Under the pieces are notes generated by a model. It did not search any database and was not told the origin of the DNA. It worked only from the letters and a program-made list of their open reading frames with translations. A stretch of 7,952 nucleotides of DNA from assembly GCA_004559845.1 (NCBI GenBank), contig SFWW01000072.1, positions 1 through 7,952 of the forward strand, given 5' to 3'. Position 1 is the stretch's first letter; each line of letters begins with the position of its first letter. The DNA comes from a bacterium (GTDB lineage: Bacteria > Bacteroidota > Bacteroidia > Bacteroidales > Muribaculaceae). The translations under genes were made by a program, and so were the position numbers. This document shows positions 1 through 7,048 of the stretch, piece after piece.

Positions 1-199
1 ATTATTCCAAATGGGACGCAATTTTGGCATTACTCTAAAATAGCATCCCCACACTCAGTGCGCCCATATTATTGCATAGCTGAATAGTTACCACAAACCG
101 GTACCCTCCCACCTCCGCCATAAAATAGGTGCGGAAAACACCCAAAAAAGCAATTCACCCACTGGTCTACGAACACGATCCTGTCCTGTTTTAAATAGC

Positions 200-215
200 C
201 GCAGTTTTTTCTGCG
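200..215. other. Small hairpin with T6 loop
   Basis: CGCAG and CTGCG form a perfect 5-bp stem around a loop of six T residues. A second T run (223-227) lies a few bases downstream, so the structure loosely resembles a weak terminator for a + strand transcript entering from the left. The stem is short and the T run does not directly follow it, so terminator function is doubtful. Confidence 0.2.
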
Positions 216-249
216 AAGCGACTTTTTGTTCTCTTCCATCCATCCAAAG

Positions 250-275
250 CCCACCATCCCACCCAACTCCATCCC
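250..275 (-). other. G-rich tract, possible G-quadruplex (minus strand)
   Basis: Four CCC runs on the + strand (250-252, 258-260, 262-264, 273-275) give four GGG runs on the minus strand, separated by 5, 1 and 8 bases in + strand order. One loop is slightly longer than the usual 7-base limit, and extra GG pairs lie between the runs. This is a pattern-level observation, and folding is not shown by sequence alone. Confidence 0.3.
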
Positions 276-310
276 TCCAAACCTCACCAAATCAAGCAGC
301 CGCTATCAAA

Positions 311-386
311 AAGAGCCGTAAATGAAAGAGCTGTCGCCTCCGTCTTCTCGGAGTACGCTATTTGCTACGCGCCGCTAACGGCTCTT
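311..386. repeat. Structured element with 9-bp inverted ends
   Basis: AAGAGCCGT (311-319) and ACGGCTCTT (378-386) are perfect reverse complements bracketing a 58-base interior. Inside lies a second perfect 5-bp stem, CTCCG (338-342) with CGGAG (349-353), around a 6-base pyrimidine loop. The related strings TACGCTA and CTACGC follow on either side of a TTTG. The element is more GC-rich than its immediate flanks and ends about 100 bases before the next gene. It could be an interspersed palindromic repeat (MITE- or REP-like), a terminator/antiterminator, or part of a long leader. There is no flanking target-site duplication that I can see. Confidence 0.45.
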
Positions 387-410
387 GCCGATATTTGCCA
401 TTCTCAAAAA

Positions 411-445
411 TTTGTTTTATCTTTACTGCAAATTATTGATAACTG
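411..445 (+). promoter_or_regulatory. Possible promoter of the dockerin-like gene
   Basis: A TTTG (411-414) could serve as a Bacteroidetes -33 element. No good TAnnTTTG -7 element lies at the expected distance; the closest sequences in 431-445 match only partly. An alternative is AAAATTTG (407-414) acting as an imperfect -7 with CTTG (384-387) 19 bases upstream. The gene needs its own promoter because nothing upstream is coding, but the exact site is uncertain. Confidence 0.22.
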
Positions 446-488
446 ACTAATTGCCCTAATATTCATCCATTTTTCTCATCGCCTCTCT

Positions 489-3254
489 ATGAAAACTGTT
501 CGTCATTTCCTGTTTGTGGCAGTGTGCGCCATGTGCGTGCCTTTTTCCGTTATGGCAGAAACGTATTTGATTGACCCCTCTGCCACTCAAAGCGGCGCCA
601 CCATTTCTTATCGCAATATCAATTTCACGGTAGGTACCACGGCTTTTGCCTCGTTTGCCGAGTTCAATGCCGCCGGACCGGTGAGCAGTTCCACCGTGTA
701 TGTGGCTCCGGGCACCTACGATGGCGCTACCATCTCTACCTACGGGCTGAAAGTGCTTGGTGCCAATGCCTTCTGCGATTGGAATAGCCGAGGTGCGGAA
801 TCCACCTTCATAGGAGAAGTCGTGATTAAAGCCGGCGCTGTGGAAGTGAATGGTTTTCACTTTTCCGGAGCCGGTAGGGTAGTGGCGAATAGTGCCACCA
901 ATGAGTCGCCGCTTTATAGCATCCGCGTGCGCTACAACATGTTCAGCAATTCCACCGTGAGTCGCGCCGACGGCACTTCGCTCATTACCATCGGTAGTCG
1001 ATACGCCGATGCCAATGCCAATAGCGATGTGTCGCAGCGCCGCTATGCCAACTGTGCCGTGGAGCATAACCGATTCAGTGGCAGTAGCTCGCATTTGGCA
1101 AATTCCATTGGGTTGTTCGGCGTGTTCGGTACCACTTCCCTGACCGACAACTACATCTACGGTGGCGGCACGGGTGTGCATATCTGCAATGCTCAAGGCA
1201 ATGTGAATGTGAAGCACAATAAATTCTATTATGTGGGCGTTGAGGCTGCCGCTAACACCGATGGCGGTGGCGTGGGCGCTTTCTCTGTGTATTACGAACG
1301 CTCTGCGTATGCCAATACGTCGACCCTCAATATCACCGACAACGAATTCGACCACTGCTATGGCAAAACGTCATACATGGCACTACTGCGCGTCTACCCG
1401 GGCTCTGCCGGGAGCACCAATTGCGTGACGCCTTCCAATTTGTCGGTGAATATCAACCGAAACACTTTCACCAACAAAACGTCGATTGCCACCAATGCCA
1501 ACCAGTTTGGCGAAAATATGCTGCTGTACGCCGACAAAGGCACCACCGGAGGCGTGAAATTCAACATTTCCGACAACCACTACGATAATCGTTTCTATAA
1601 ATACTCTTTCGTTACGCTCGCCGACAGTTGGGGGCAACGCGAAATCTATTCCAATGTGGCTGACCAATTCACCATCGCCGGAAAATATTCCACCATGGGC
1701 ACATCCATCATCGATGGTAAAGACATCAGCAACCACCTCACCGGACTCACGCCGGCAAACAACACCGTGATTCAAAGCATGGACATCGACCCGGTGACCG
1801 GCGACCTCTATTTCTTGCAATTGATGAATAGCACCAATAAATCCAATTTCAATAGCGCCAACGGGCTGAGCACCACCGAATGCGACCCGCTCTACCTCTT
1901 CCGCGTGCCATGCACCAAGAAGGCATCCGCCACCGACGGCACCTACACCTACAGCAGTTCTGTCCAGAAAATGAGTCTTGCCAAAACGGGACACGGCGTG
2001 AAACTGTCGGTGTTTCGCGACCCGAACGGCGAACTGTGGATGCTCACCGGCGCCAAAGGCTCCGACAATGGCACAAGCAACGACCTCTCGGGGCGTGCCA
2101 TTTGCAAATTCAAATTCGTGAGCGGTGCCACAGTGATTGCTGATGGCAGAACCAACAGCACCGTGAGTCTTTCTTACTACGACCACCCGAAAGCATACAA
2201 CAATGTGTATGCCGACGTCGACCCCGTGAACCGCTACATTTGCTATAGCAGTTCGGGCGGCGGCTCGCGCCGCTATTGCGTGTACGACCTCGATGCTTTC
2301 CTCTCCGGCAAAAATGTAGAAATCAAGGAATACGTGATGCCTAAGGGTGCCACTCCGGTCACAGGCTCGGGACTCTCGGGCGACACGGGATTTGAATGGA
2401 AGTCCTACCAGAGTTTTTGCATCAATGGCGACTATTTGTATTTGTATGAGGGCGTGGGCAGCAGTAGCAATTCGCCGGTGCATATCATGAGCATCGTGAA
2501 TTGGCGTACCAACACCTACATTCAGCGCAAAGACATCGACTATGCCCGCATCAACAATATGTCGTGGGGCGAACCTGAGGCGGTGACTATCCGACCTGAT
2601 GTGTTTGGCAATGCTTGTATGTATTTGGGTGTTTCAGCCAATAGCACATCGGTGTCGGTGTTTAAGTTTCATATCGACCGCCATGTGAATTCCGCGGGCA
2701 CGGTGATTGGCGACGACACCAATGCCACTGCCAAACATTTCTCCACTTCGCAATATGCGGGCATCACAATGGCACCTTCGGTCTCGGAATTGGATTTTAG
2801 CGCAAGCAGTATGGAAGATAAACCGATGCAAACGCTCTCCGTGAACCGCACCAGCGAATATATGTTTGGCAAATGGACTGCCGTTATCACCGGCGAAGAT
2901 GGCGATGCATTCACTGCCGAAGTGGCTGACCACAACCAGTTTGCATCCTCCTTTACGGTGAATGTGACCTTCATCCCCAATGGCAGAAAATCCAACTATG
3001 CAGCCACGCTCCGCCTCACCTCGCCCAACGCTCCCGACATCCTGATTCCGCTCTCCGGCACAGCACCTGCCGCCTCTGCGCTCGGCGACGTGAACTGCGA
3101 CGGTAAGGTGGACGTAAGCGATGTAACCACCCTCGTGAGCAGAATCCTTGGCGATGACCCCGTCCCATTCAATCCCTCCGCTGCCGATGTAAAAGCCGAC
3201 TCCATCCTCGACGTGAGCGATGTTACCGCCCTCATCACCATCATCCTCGCATAG
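489..3254 (+). CDS. Secreted beta-helix / propeller protein with dockerin-like C-terminus
   Basis: This encodes a 921-residue exported protein of unknown activity. Residues 1-23 form a signal peptide (basic start, hydrophobic core, V-M-A before the likely cut). Residues about 65-375 look like a right-handed parallel beta-helix: N-x-F/Y rung turns recur at 150, 194, 221, 244, 285, 325 and 363. Residues about 415-730 have beta-propeller character, with phrases such as MDIDPVTGDLYFLQ, HGVKLSVFRDPNGELW and EPEAVTI. These resemble the P68 RBP/TagC- or helveticin-like propellers, but that match is from memory and weak. An Ig-like segment spans about 760-858. The C-terminus (866-921) is a dockerin type I-like pair of calcium loops: D867-x-N-x-D871-G-x-x-D875-x-x-D878, then D900-x-K-x-D904-x-x-x-D908-x-x-D911. 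The second loop is degenerate, with Lys at position 3 and Ser at position 6. The start is supported by the signal peptide. Binding or modifying a surface polysaccharide is a plausible but unproven role. Confidence 0.85.
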   Translation: MKTVRHFLFVAVCAMCVPFSVMAETYLIDPSATQSGATISYRNINFTVGTTAFASFAEFNAAGPVSSSTVYVAPGTYDGATISTYGLKVLGANAFCDWNSRGAESTFIGEVVIKAGAVEVNGFHFSGAGRVVANSATNESPLYSIRVRYNMFSNSTVSRADGTSLITIGSRYADANANSDVSQRRYANCAVEHNRFSGSSSHLANSIGLFGVFGTTSLTDNYIYGGGTGVHICNAQGNVNVKHNKFYYVGVEAAANTDGGGVGAFSVYYERSAYANTSTLNITDNEFDHCYGKTSYMALLRVYPGSAGSTNCVTPSNLSVNINRNTFTNKTSIATNANQFGENMLLYADKGTTGGVKFNISDNHYDNRFYKYSFVTLADSWGQREIYSNVADQFTIAGKYSTMGTSIIDGKDISNHLTGLTPANNTVIQSMDIDPVTGDLYFLQLMNSTNKSNFNSANGLSTTECDPLYLFRVPCTKKASATDGTYTYSSSVQKMSLAKTGHGVKLSVFRDPNGELWMLTGAKGSDNGTSNDLSGRAICKFKFVSGATVIADGRTNSTVSLSYYDHPKAYNNVYADVDPVNRYICYSSSGGGSRRYCVYDLDAFLSGKNVEIKEYVMPKGATPVTGSGLSGDTGFEWKSYQSFCINGDYLYLYEGVGSSSNSPVHIMSIVNWRTNTYIQRKDIDYARINNMSWGEPEAVTIRPDVFGNACMYLGVSANSTSVSVFKFHIDRHVNSAGTVIGDDTNATAKHFSTSQYAGITMAPSVSELDFSASSMEDKPMQTLSVNRTSEYMFGKWTAVITGEDGDAFTAEVADHNQFASSFTVNVTFIPNGRKSNYAATLRLTSPNAPDILIPLSGTAPAASALGDVNCDGKVDVSDVTTLVSRILGDDPVPFNPSAADVKADSILDVSDVTALITIILA

Positions 3255-3275
3255 TATCGCCCCCGGATTCAATCT

Positions 3276-3295
3276 ATAGCCACTATAGGGGCTAT
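3276..3295 (+). terminator. Weak hairpin after the dockerin-like gene
   Basis: ATAGCC (3276-3281) and GGCTAT (3290-3295) form a 6-bp stem with an 8-base loop, 21 bases past the stop codon. Overlapping CTATAG palindromes could form a competing fold. No T run follows directly; the next T-rich stretch starts about 25 bases later. The position suits a terminator but the structure is weak. Confidence 0.3.
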
Positions 3296-3346
3296 CCCGC
3301 CATCCACCCCAAAAATATAGTTTTCGTTTTCGTTCAAATCTATGCC

Positions 3347-3375
3347 TTGGATTTGGAAAAAAATTGCTAAATTTG
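3347..3375 (+). promoter_or_regulatory. Promoter of parC (Bacteroidetes type)
   Basis: TAAATTTG (3368-3375) matches the Bacteroidetes primary sigma factor -7 consensus TAnnTTTG perfectly. The -33 box is less clear: TTGG (3347-3350) lies 17 bases upstream, slightly closer than usual, while TTTG (3352-3355) matches better but is only 12 bases away. Transcription would start near 3381-3383 and leave a leader of about 37 bases. The leader has no Shine-Dalgarno sequence and is A/T-rich just before the ATG, as is normal in this phylum. Confidence 0.5.
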
Positions 3376-3408
3376 TAGGTTAATTGCCTAAATAGGCTAT
3401 TTTTCCAA
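3353..3408. repeat. Inverted repeat enclosing the parC -7 element
   Basis: TTGGAAAAA (3353-3361) and TTTTTCCAA (3400-3408) are perfect 9-bp reverse complements. With one bulged T the pairing extends to GAT/ATC. The 38 bases between them contain the -7 element and the presumed transcription start. A direct near-repeat, ATTGCTAAAT (3363-3372) and ATTGCCTAAAT (3383-3393), lies inside. It may be an operator pair or a supercoiling-sensitive structure, or chance in AT-rich DNA. Confidence 0.35.
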
Positions 3409-3418
3409 TCCTTTTTAT

Positions 3419-6169
3419 ATGAACAACAACGATAAGACCCCTGAAGAAGTAAACAATCAGCACAATGGCGAAGCGCTCCCTACTCCCGGCGCACAGTCCC
3501 CTGAAGCAAATCATACTCCCGAACCCGTAGCTGAGGAATCGGCACATTCATCGTATGCGCTCCCTAAAGACAAGAAATTGCAACTTTCGGGCATGTATGA
3601 GAATTGGTTTCTCGACTATGCCAGTTATGTGATTTTGGAGCGTGCGGTGCCACACATTGAAGACGGTTTCAAGCCTGTGCAGCGTCGCATTATGCACGTG
3701 ATGAAAAAGAGCGACAATGGTCACTATGCCAAGGTGGCGGGTATCGTGGGCGACACGATGCACTACCACCCCCACGGCGACGCGTCGATTTATTCGGCGC
3801 TGGTGGCAATCGGTCAGAAGGGATTGCTGGTCGACACGCAGGGCAACTGGGGTAATATTCTCACCGGCGACGGTGCGGCAGCGGGGCGTTACATTGAGGC
3901 GCGCCTGTCGGAATTTGCCCTCGATGTGGTGTTCGATAATAAGGTAACGGATTGGACGTGGAGCTACGATGGCACCAATCAAGAGCCTATCACTCTGCCG
4001 GCAAAGTTCCCCCTTCTGCTGGCACAAGGGGCTGAGGGTATTGCTGTGGGCTTGTCGTGCAAAATTTTGCCGCACAATTTCAATGAAATTATTGATGCTG
4101 CCGTGGCATATTTGCGTGGCGAAGAGTTTCATCTCTACCCCGATTTCCCCACCGGCGGCTACATTGATGTGAACAATTACAAAGACGGTGAGCGGGGTGG
4201 CAATGTGCGGGTGCGCACCAAAATTGAGAAGGTCGACAACAAAACACTGCTCGTGAAGGATGTGCCCTACGGCAAAACCACCGCCACGGTGATTGAATCC
4301 ATCCTGAAAGCCGCTGAAAAAGGTAAAATTAAAATCAAAAAGGTGGAAGACAACACTGCCTCCACCGCCGAAATCATCGTCACCTTGCAGCCGGGCACTT
4401 CGAGCGATAAGGCGATTGATGCGCTCTATGCTTTCAGCGATTGCGAAATTAGCATTTCGCCATGCTGCTGTGTGATTAAGGACGAAAAACCGCAGTTCCT
4501 CAATGTGAGCGAATTGCTCCGTTTTAGCGTGAACCGCACCAAAGATATCCTGAAAGCCGACCTCGAATATCAGCGCAAAGATGCGCTCGAATCGCTGCTC
4601 TATGCATCGCTCGAGAAAATCTTTATCGAAGAACGCATCTATAAAGACCGCGCCTATGAGCAAGCCAAAGACTTGGACACTGCCTTGGCACACATCGATA
4701 AGCGTTTGGAGCCCTACAAGTCGCAATTTGTGCGCCTCATCACGCGCGACGATTTGCTCCGATTGCTGGAAATTAAAATGGCAAGAATTTTGAAATTCAA
4801 TATCGATAAGGCAAACAACTACATTGCGATGCTCAATGAGCGCATCGCCGACATTGACCAAAAACTTGCCCACTTGGTGGACTACACCATCGAATGGTAT
4901 GAGCGCCTGAAAAAGAAATACGGTAGCGCCTATCCGCGCCGCACCATTATCCGCGACTTCGACACCATTGTGGCGTCGAAGGTGGCGGAAGCCAACGAAA
5001 AACTCTACATCAATCGTGCCGATGGTTTTATTGGCACGGGGCTGAAGAAAGATGAATTTGTGTGCAATTGCTCCGACATCGACGACATTATCATTTTCTA
5101 CAAAGATGGTAAATTCAAGGTGATTAAGGTGAGCGAAAAAATTTATGTGGGCAAAAATATCATCTACCTCAATGTGTTTAAGCGCAACGACACCCGCACC
5201 ATCTACAATGTGCTCTACCAGGATGGCAAGGGCGGTATCGTGTATATGAAGCGCTTTGCCGTAACCGGTGTGACGCGCGACCGAGAATACGACCTCACGC
5301 AGGGTAAACCGGGTAGCAAAATCATGTGGTTCACAGCCAATCCCAATGGTGAGGCGGAGGTGCTACGCATCACTCTCAAACCTAAGCCGCGCCTGAAGGT
5401 GCTCCAATTTGATATCGACTTGGCGGATTTGGGCATCAAGGGTAAACTCACCCGGGGCAATTTGGTGACCAAAAATGAGGTGCACCGCATCACCCTTAAA
5501 GAGCATGGCGTGTCCACTCTCGGCGATCGAGAGGTGTGGTTCGACCCCGATGTGCTCCGCATCAACTACGAAAACCATGGCTTCTCGTTGGGTAAGTTCA
5601 GTGGCGACGACCGCATTCTCGTGATTATGAAAAACGGCGATTTCTACACCACCACCAGCGAAGCCACCAACCACTACGAAGATGGCATCTTGCGCATTGA
5701 AAAATATGCCGAAAGCAAGGTGTGGACCGCTATTGTGGATGATGCCGACCAAGGATATCTCTACATCAAGCGCTGCACGCTCGACGACCGAAACAGCAAG
5801 CAAAGTATGATTGGCGGCAATCCGGCTTCTAAATTGCTGGCGCTCTCCGATGCCAAATTCCCGCGATTTGAAGTGAAATTCGGCGGTGGAGATGCCTTCC
5901 GCGAAAATCTCGTGATTGATGCCGACGAATTTATTGGGGTGAAGAGTTTTAAGGCGAAGGGTAAGCGAGTGAGCAATTTCGCTATAGATGCCATCACTGA
6001 AATCGAACCGCGCGAAGTGCCGGAGGAAGAAACTGTGGCTGAAACTGCCATCGCCGAAATGGAAGATGCCGACACTACGGTGGTCAACAATTCAAAGGAA
6101 ATCAACCAACAAGAAGTGCGCGACCAATTAACCGGGCAAACGCGCCTCTTCGACGATGACGATGAATAA
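3419..6169 (+). CDS. parC: DNA topoisomerase IV subunit A
   Basis: This is the breakage-reunion subunit of the type IIA topoisomerase that, with ParE, unlinks daughter chromosomes and relaxes supercoils by ATP-driven strand passage. At 916 residues it has the length typical of Bacteroidetes ParC. Residues 1-50 are a polar, Pro/Glu-rich extension. The winged-helix core starts near 57 and holds D82-GFKPVQRR, HPHGD (117-121), the GNWGN segment and the catalytic Tyr158 preceded by Arg157 in AAAGRYIEARLS. The tower region with PDFPTGG (241-247) and the coiled coil (about 370-500) follow. From about 525 a beta-pinwheel C-terminal domain runs to about 860, then an acidic tail ending in DDDDE. No GyrA box (QRRGGKG) is seen, which favours ParC over GyrA. 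At the E. coli GyrA Ser83 and Asp87 positions it has Ala122 and Ser126. It is probably cotranscribed with the next gene, which overlaps its end by 14 bp. ParE is not in the window. Confidence 0.95.
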   Translation: MNNNDKTPEEVNNQHNGEALPTPGAQSPEANHTPEPVAEESAHSSYALPKDKKLQLSGMYENWFLDYASYVILERAVPHIEDGFKPVQRRIMHVMKKSDNGHYAKVAGIVGDTMHYHPHGDASIYSALVAIGQKGLLVDTQGNWGNILTGDGAAAGRYIEARLSEFALDVVFDNKVTDWTWSYDGTNQEPITLPAKFPLLLAQGAEGIAVGLSCKILPHNFNEIIDAAVAYLRGEEFHLYPDFPTGGYIDVNNYKDGERGGNVRVRTKIEKVDNKTLLVKDVPYGKTTATVIESILKAAEKGKIKIKKVEDNTASTAEIIVTLQPGTSSDKAIDALYAFSDCEISISPCCCVIKDEKPQFLNVSELLRFSVNRTKDILKADLEYQRKDALESLLYASLEKIFIEERIYKDRAYEQAKDLDTALAHIDKRLEPYKSQFVRLITRDDLLRLLEIKMARILKFNIDKANNYIAMLNERIADIDQKLAHLVDYTIEWYERLKKKYGSAYPRRTIIRDFDTIVASKVAEANEKLYINRADGFIGTGLKKDEFVCNCSDIDDIIIFYKDGKFKVIKVSEKIYVGKNIIYLNVFKRNDTRTIYNVLYQDGKGGIVYMKRFAVTGVTRDREYDLTQGKPGSKIMWFTANPNGEAEVLRITLKPKPRLKVLQFDIDLADLGIKGKLTRGNLVTKNEVHRITLKEHGVSTLGDREVWFDPDVLRINYENHGFSLGKFSGDDRILVIMKNGDFYTTTSEATNHYEDGILRIEKYAESKVWTAIVDDADQGYLYIKRCTLDDRNSKQSMIGGNPASKLLALSDAKFPRFEVKFGGGDAFRENLVIDADEFIGVKSFKAKGKRVSNFAIDAITEIEPREVPEEETVAETAIAEMEDADTTVVNNSKEINQQEVRDQLTGQTRLFDDDDE

Positions 6170-6974
6170 ACTGCTCCACATAGTGCTGCTGATGCTGGTG
6201 GGCGTGGAATGCGGTTTCGCGCAATCCGATACTGCCCGTTGCATTTCGCCTTCGAAAACCACCACGAGCATTTTTTCCTTGGATGTCGGTATGGGCTCCC
6301 AACGCGATACCTACATTTCGCCTATCACCTACGATGGCATGCACCTGAGGCTGGCATATCATAATATGTGCCAAAATGAGAAGTCGAGCATCACACGGGT
6401 GCTGGAGGGCGGCATCGACTACCAACTTACCGAAAACCCGGCAGGCAATCACATCATGCACACCCTGCTCGCCGACTTTAGATGGGCGGCGATGCACCGA
6501 TGGAGGAATGTGCCGCTCTCGCGCTTGGATGTGATGGTGGGACCCTTGGCGCATTTTCGAGGCGGTTTGCTCTATAATCCCAACAATAGTAATAATGTGG
6601 TGTCGGCACGCATCCATGCCGCCGTGGGTGTCAACGCTATGGCGTCGTATCTCACCTCGCTGAAAAACAGGCGCCTGAAACTGTGCTATGAAGTGTCGCT
6701 TCCGATGGTGGGCGCTATGTTTTCGCCGGAATACGATGAAGCCTACTATGAAATCTATGTGGGAAATCACAGCGGTCTTGCACACTTCGCTTGGTGGGGC
6801 AATCGCTTCGATATCACCAATTATGTGTTTGCCGATTATAGCATCGGTGCCAACACGGTGCTAAGAGTGGGCTATCGCAATAGAATCGAATCTTCGAATG
6901 TGTGCCACATCCACACCTGCGCCATCAGCCATGCCTTGGTGCTGGGCATTGGATGCAACCTGCTTACGAAATAA
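6156..6974 (+). CDS. DUF3316-like exported protein
   Basis: This is a 272-residue protein of unknown function. Its N-terminus is a signal peptide: Lys5, a hydrophobic stretch, then GFAQ, with the likely cut after Ala22. The mature part resembles the DUF3316 family of Bacteroidales by recall: YISPITYDGMHLRLAYHNM (about 53-71), LYNPNNSNNVVSARIHAAVGV, FSPEYDEAYYEIYVGNHSGLAHF and a C-terminal LRVGYRNRIESSN region. The alternating hydrophobic, aromatic-rich strands would suit a periplasmic or outer-membrane beta protein, which is inference. The start overlaps the end of parC. A second ATG two codons later gives a more typical MNKLL signal-peptide start and is equally possible. The overlap implies translational coupling to parC, but no functional link to topoisomerase IV is evident. 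Confidence 0.8.
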   Translation: MTMNKLLHIVLLMLVGVECGFAQSDTARCISPSKTTTSIFSLDVGMGSQRDTYISPITYDGMHLRLAYHNMCQNEKSSITRVLEGGIDYQLTENPAGNHIMHTLLADFRWAAMHRWRNVPLSRLDVMVGPLAHFRGGLLYNPNNSNNVVSARIHAAVGVNAMASYLTSLKNRRLKLCYEVSLPMVGAMFSPEYDEAYYEIYVGNHSGLAHFAWWGNRFDITNYVFADYSIGANTVLRVGYRNRIESSNVCHIHTCAISHALVLGIGCNLLTK

Positions 6975-7048
6975 TTCATAATTCATAATGCACGATGCAC
7001 AATTTATAATTTTTTTTAATTCATAATGCTTGCTATGATTCATAATGC
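6974..7048. repeat. ATTCATAAT direct repeats, AT-rich spacer
   Basis: ATTCATAAT occurs four times (6974-6982, 6981-6989, 7019-7027, 7038-7046), and three of these extend to ATTCATAATGC. Between them lie the doublet ATGCAC-GATGCAC (6988-7000) and a run of eight T residues. The array begins at the stop codon of the DUF3316-like gene and runs into the start of the peptidase gene, whose two candidate ATG codons lie within or between copies. Similar AT-rich strings are, from memory, frequent between genes in Bacteroidales genomes; copy number here cannot be checked. No clear promoter or terminator is visible in it. Confidence 0.6.

Larger units (their letters stand above)
1..310. other. Non-coding region, no supportable gene
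   Basis: I see no convincing gene here. A 73-codon open frame lies on the minus strand (69-290). It is rich in Gly, Cys and aromatic residues, its first third is simply the translation of a G-rich low-complexity tract, and it has no recognisable domain or start signal, so I do not call it. What can be seen is a change in composition: the stretch from about 230 to 296 is almost free of G on the + strand and is built from degenerate CCATCC/CCACC units. Short hairpins also occur. The region may be spacer or the remnant of an interspersed repeat. Confidence 0.5.

Noticed and set aside
1..27. CCAAA/TTTGG hairpin at the left edge as a terminator
   Set aside because: Only a 5-bp stem with a long loop and no T run; no upstream gene is visible to terminate.
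69..290. A 73-codon minus-strand gene
   Set aside because: Its N-terminal third is translated low-complexity G-rich DNA, and there is no domain, promoter or start signal; kept only as a possible repeat.
456..3272. Long minus-strand open frames antisense to the secreted gene (456-1355, 1383-2483, 2634-3272)
   Set aside because: All three are in the register exactly opposite the real codons, so they stay open only because the sense gene rarely uses TTA, CTA and TCA. Their translations are low-complexity His/Ala/Gly/Val-rich with no domains, whereas the + strand protein has a signal peptide and clear motifs.
3548..4873. A 441-codon minus-strand open frame inside parC
   Set aside because: Same antisense-register effect of codon bias; the + strand is unmistakably ParC.
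3419..6169. Assignment as GyrA instead of ParC
   Set aside because: No GyrA box is seen, and the core and C-terminal sequence match the Bacteroidetes ParC that I recall.
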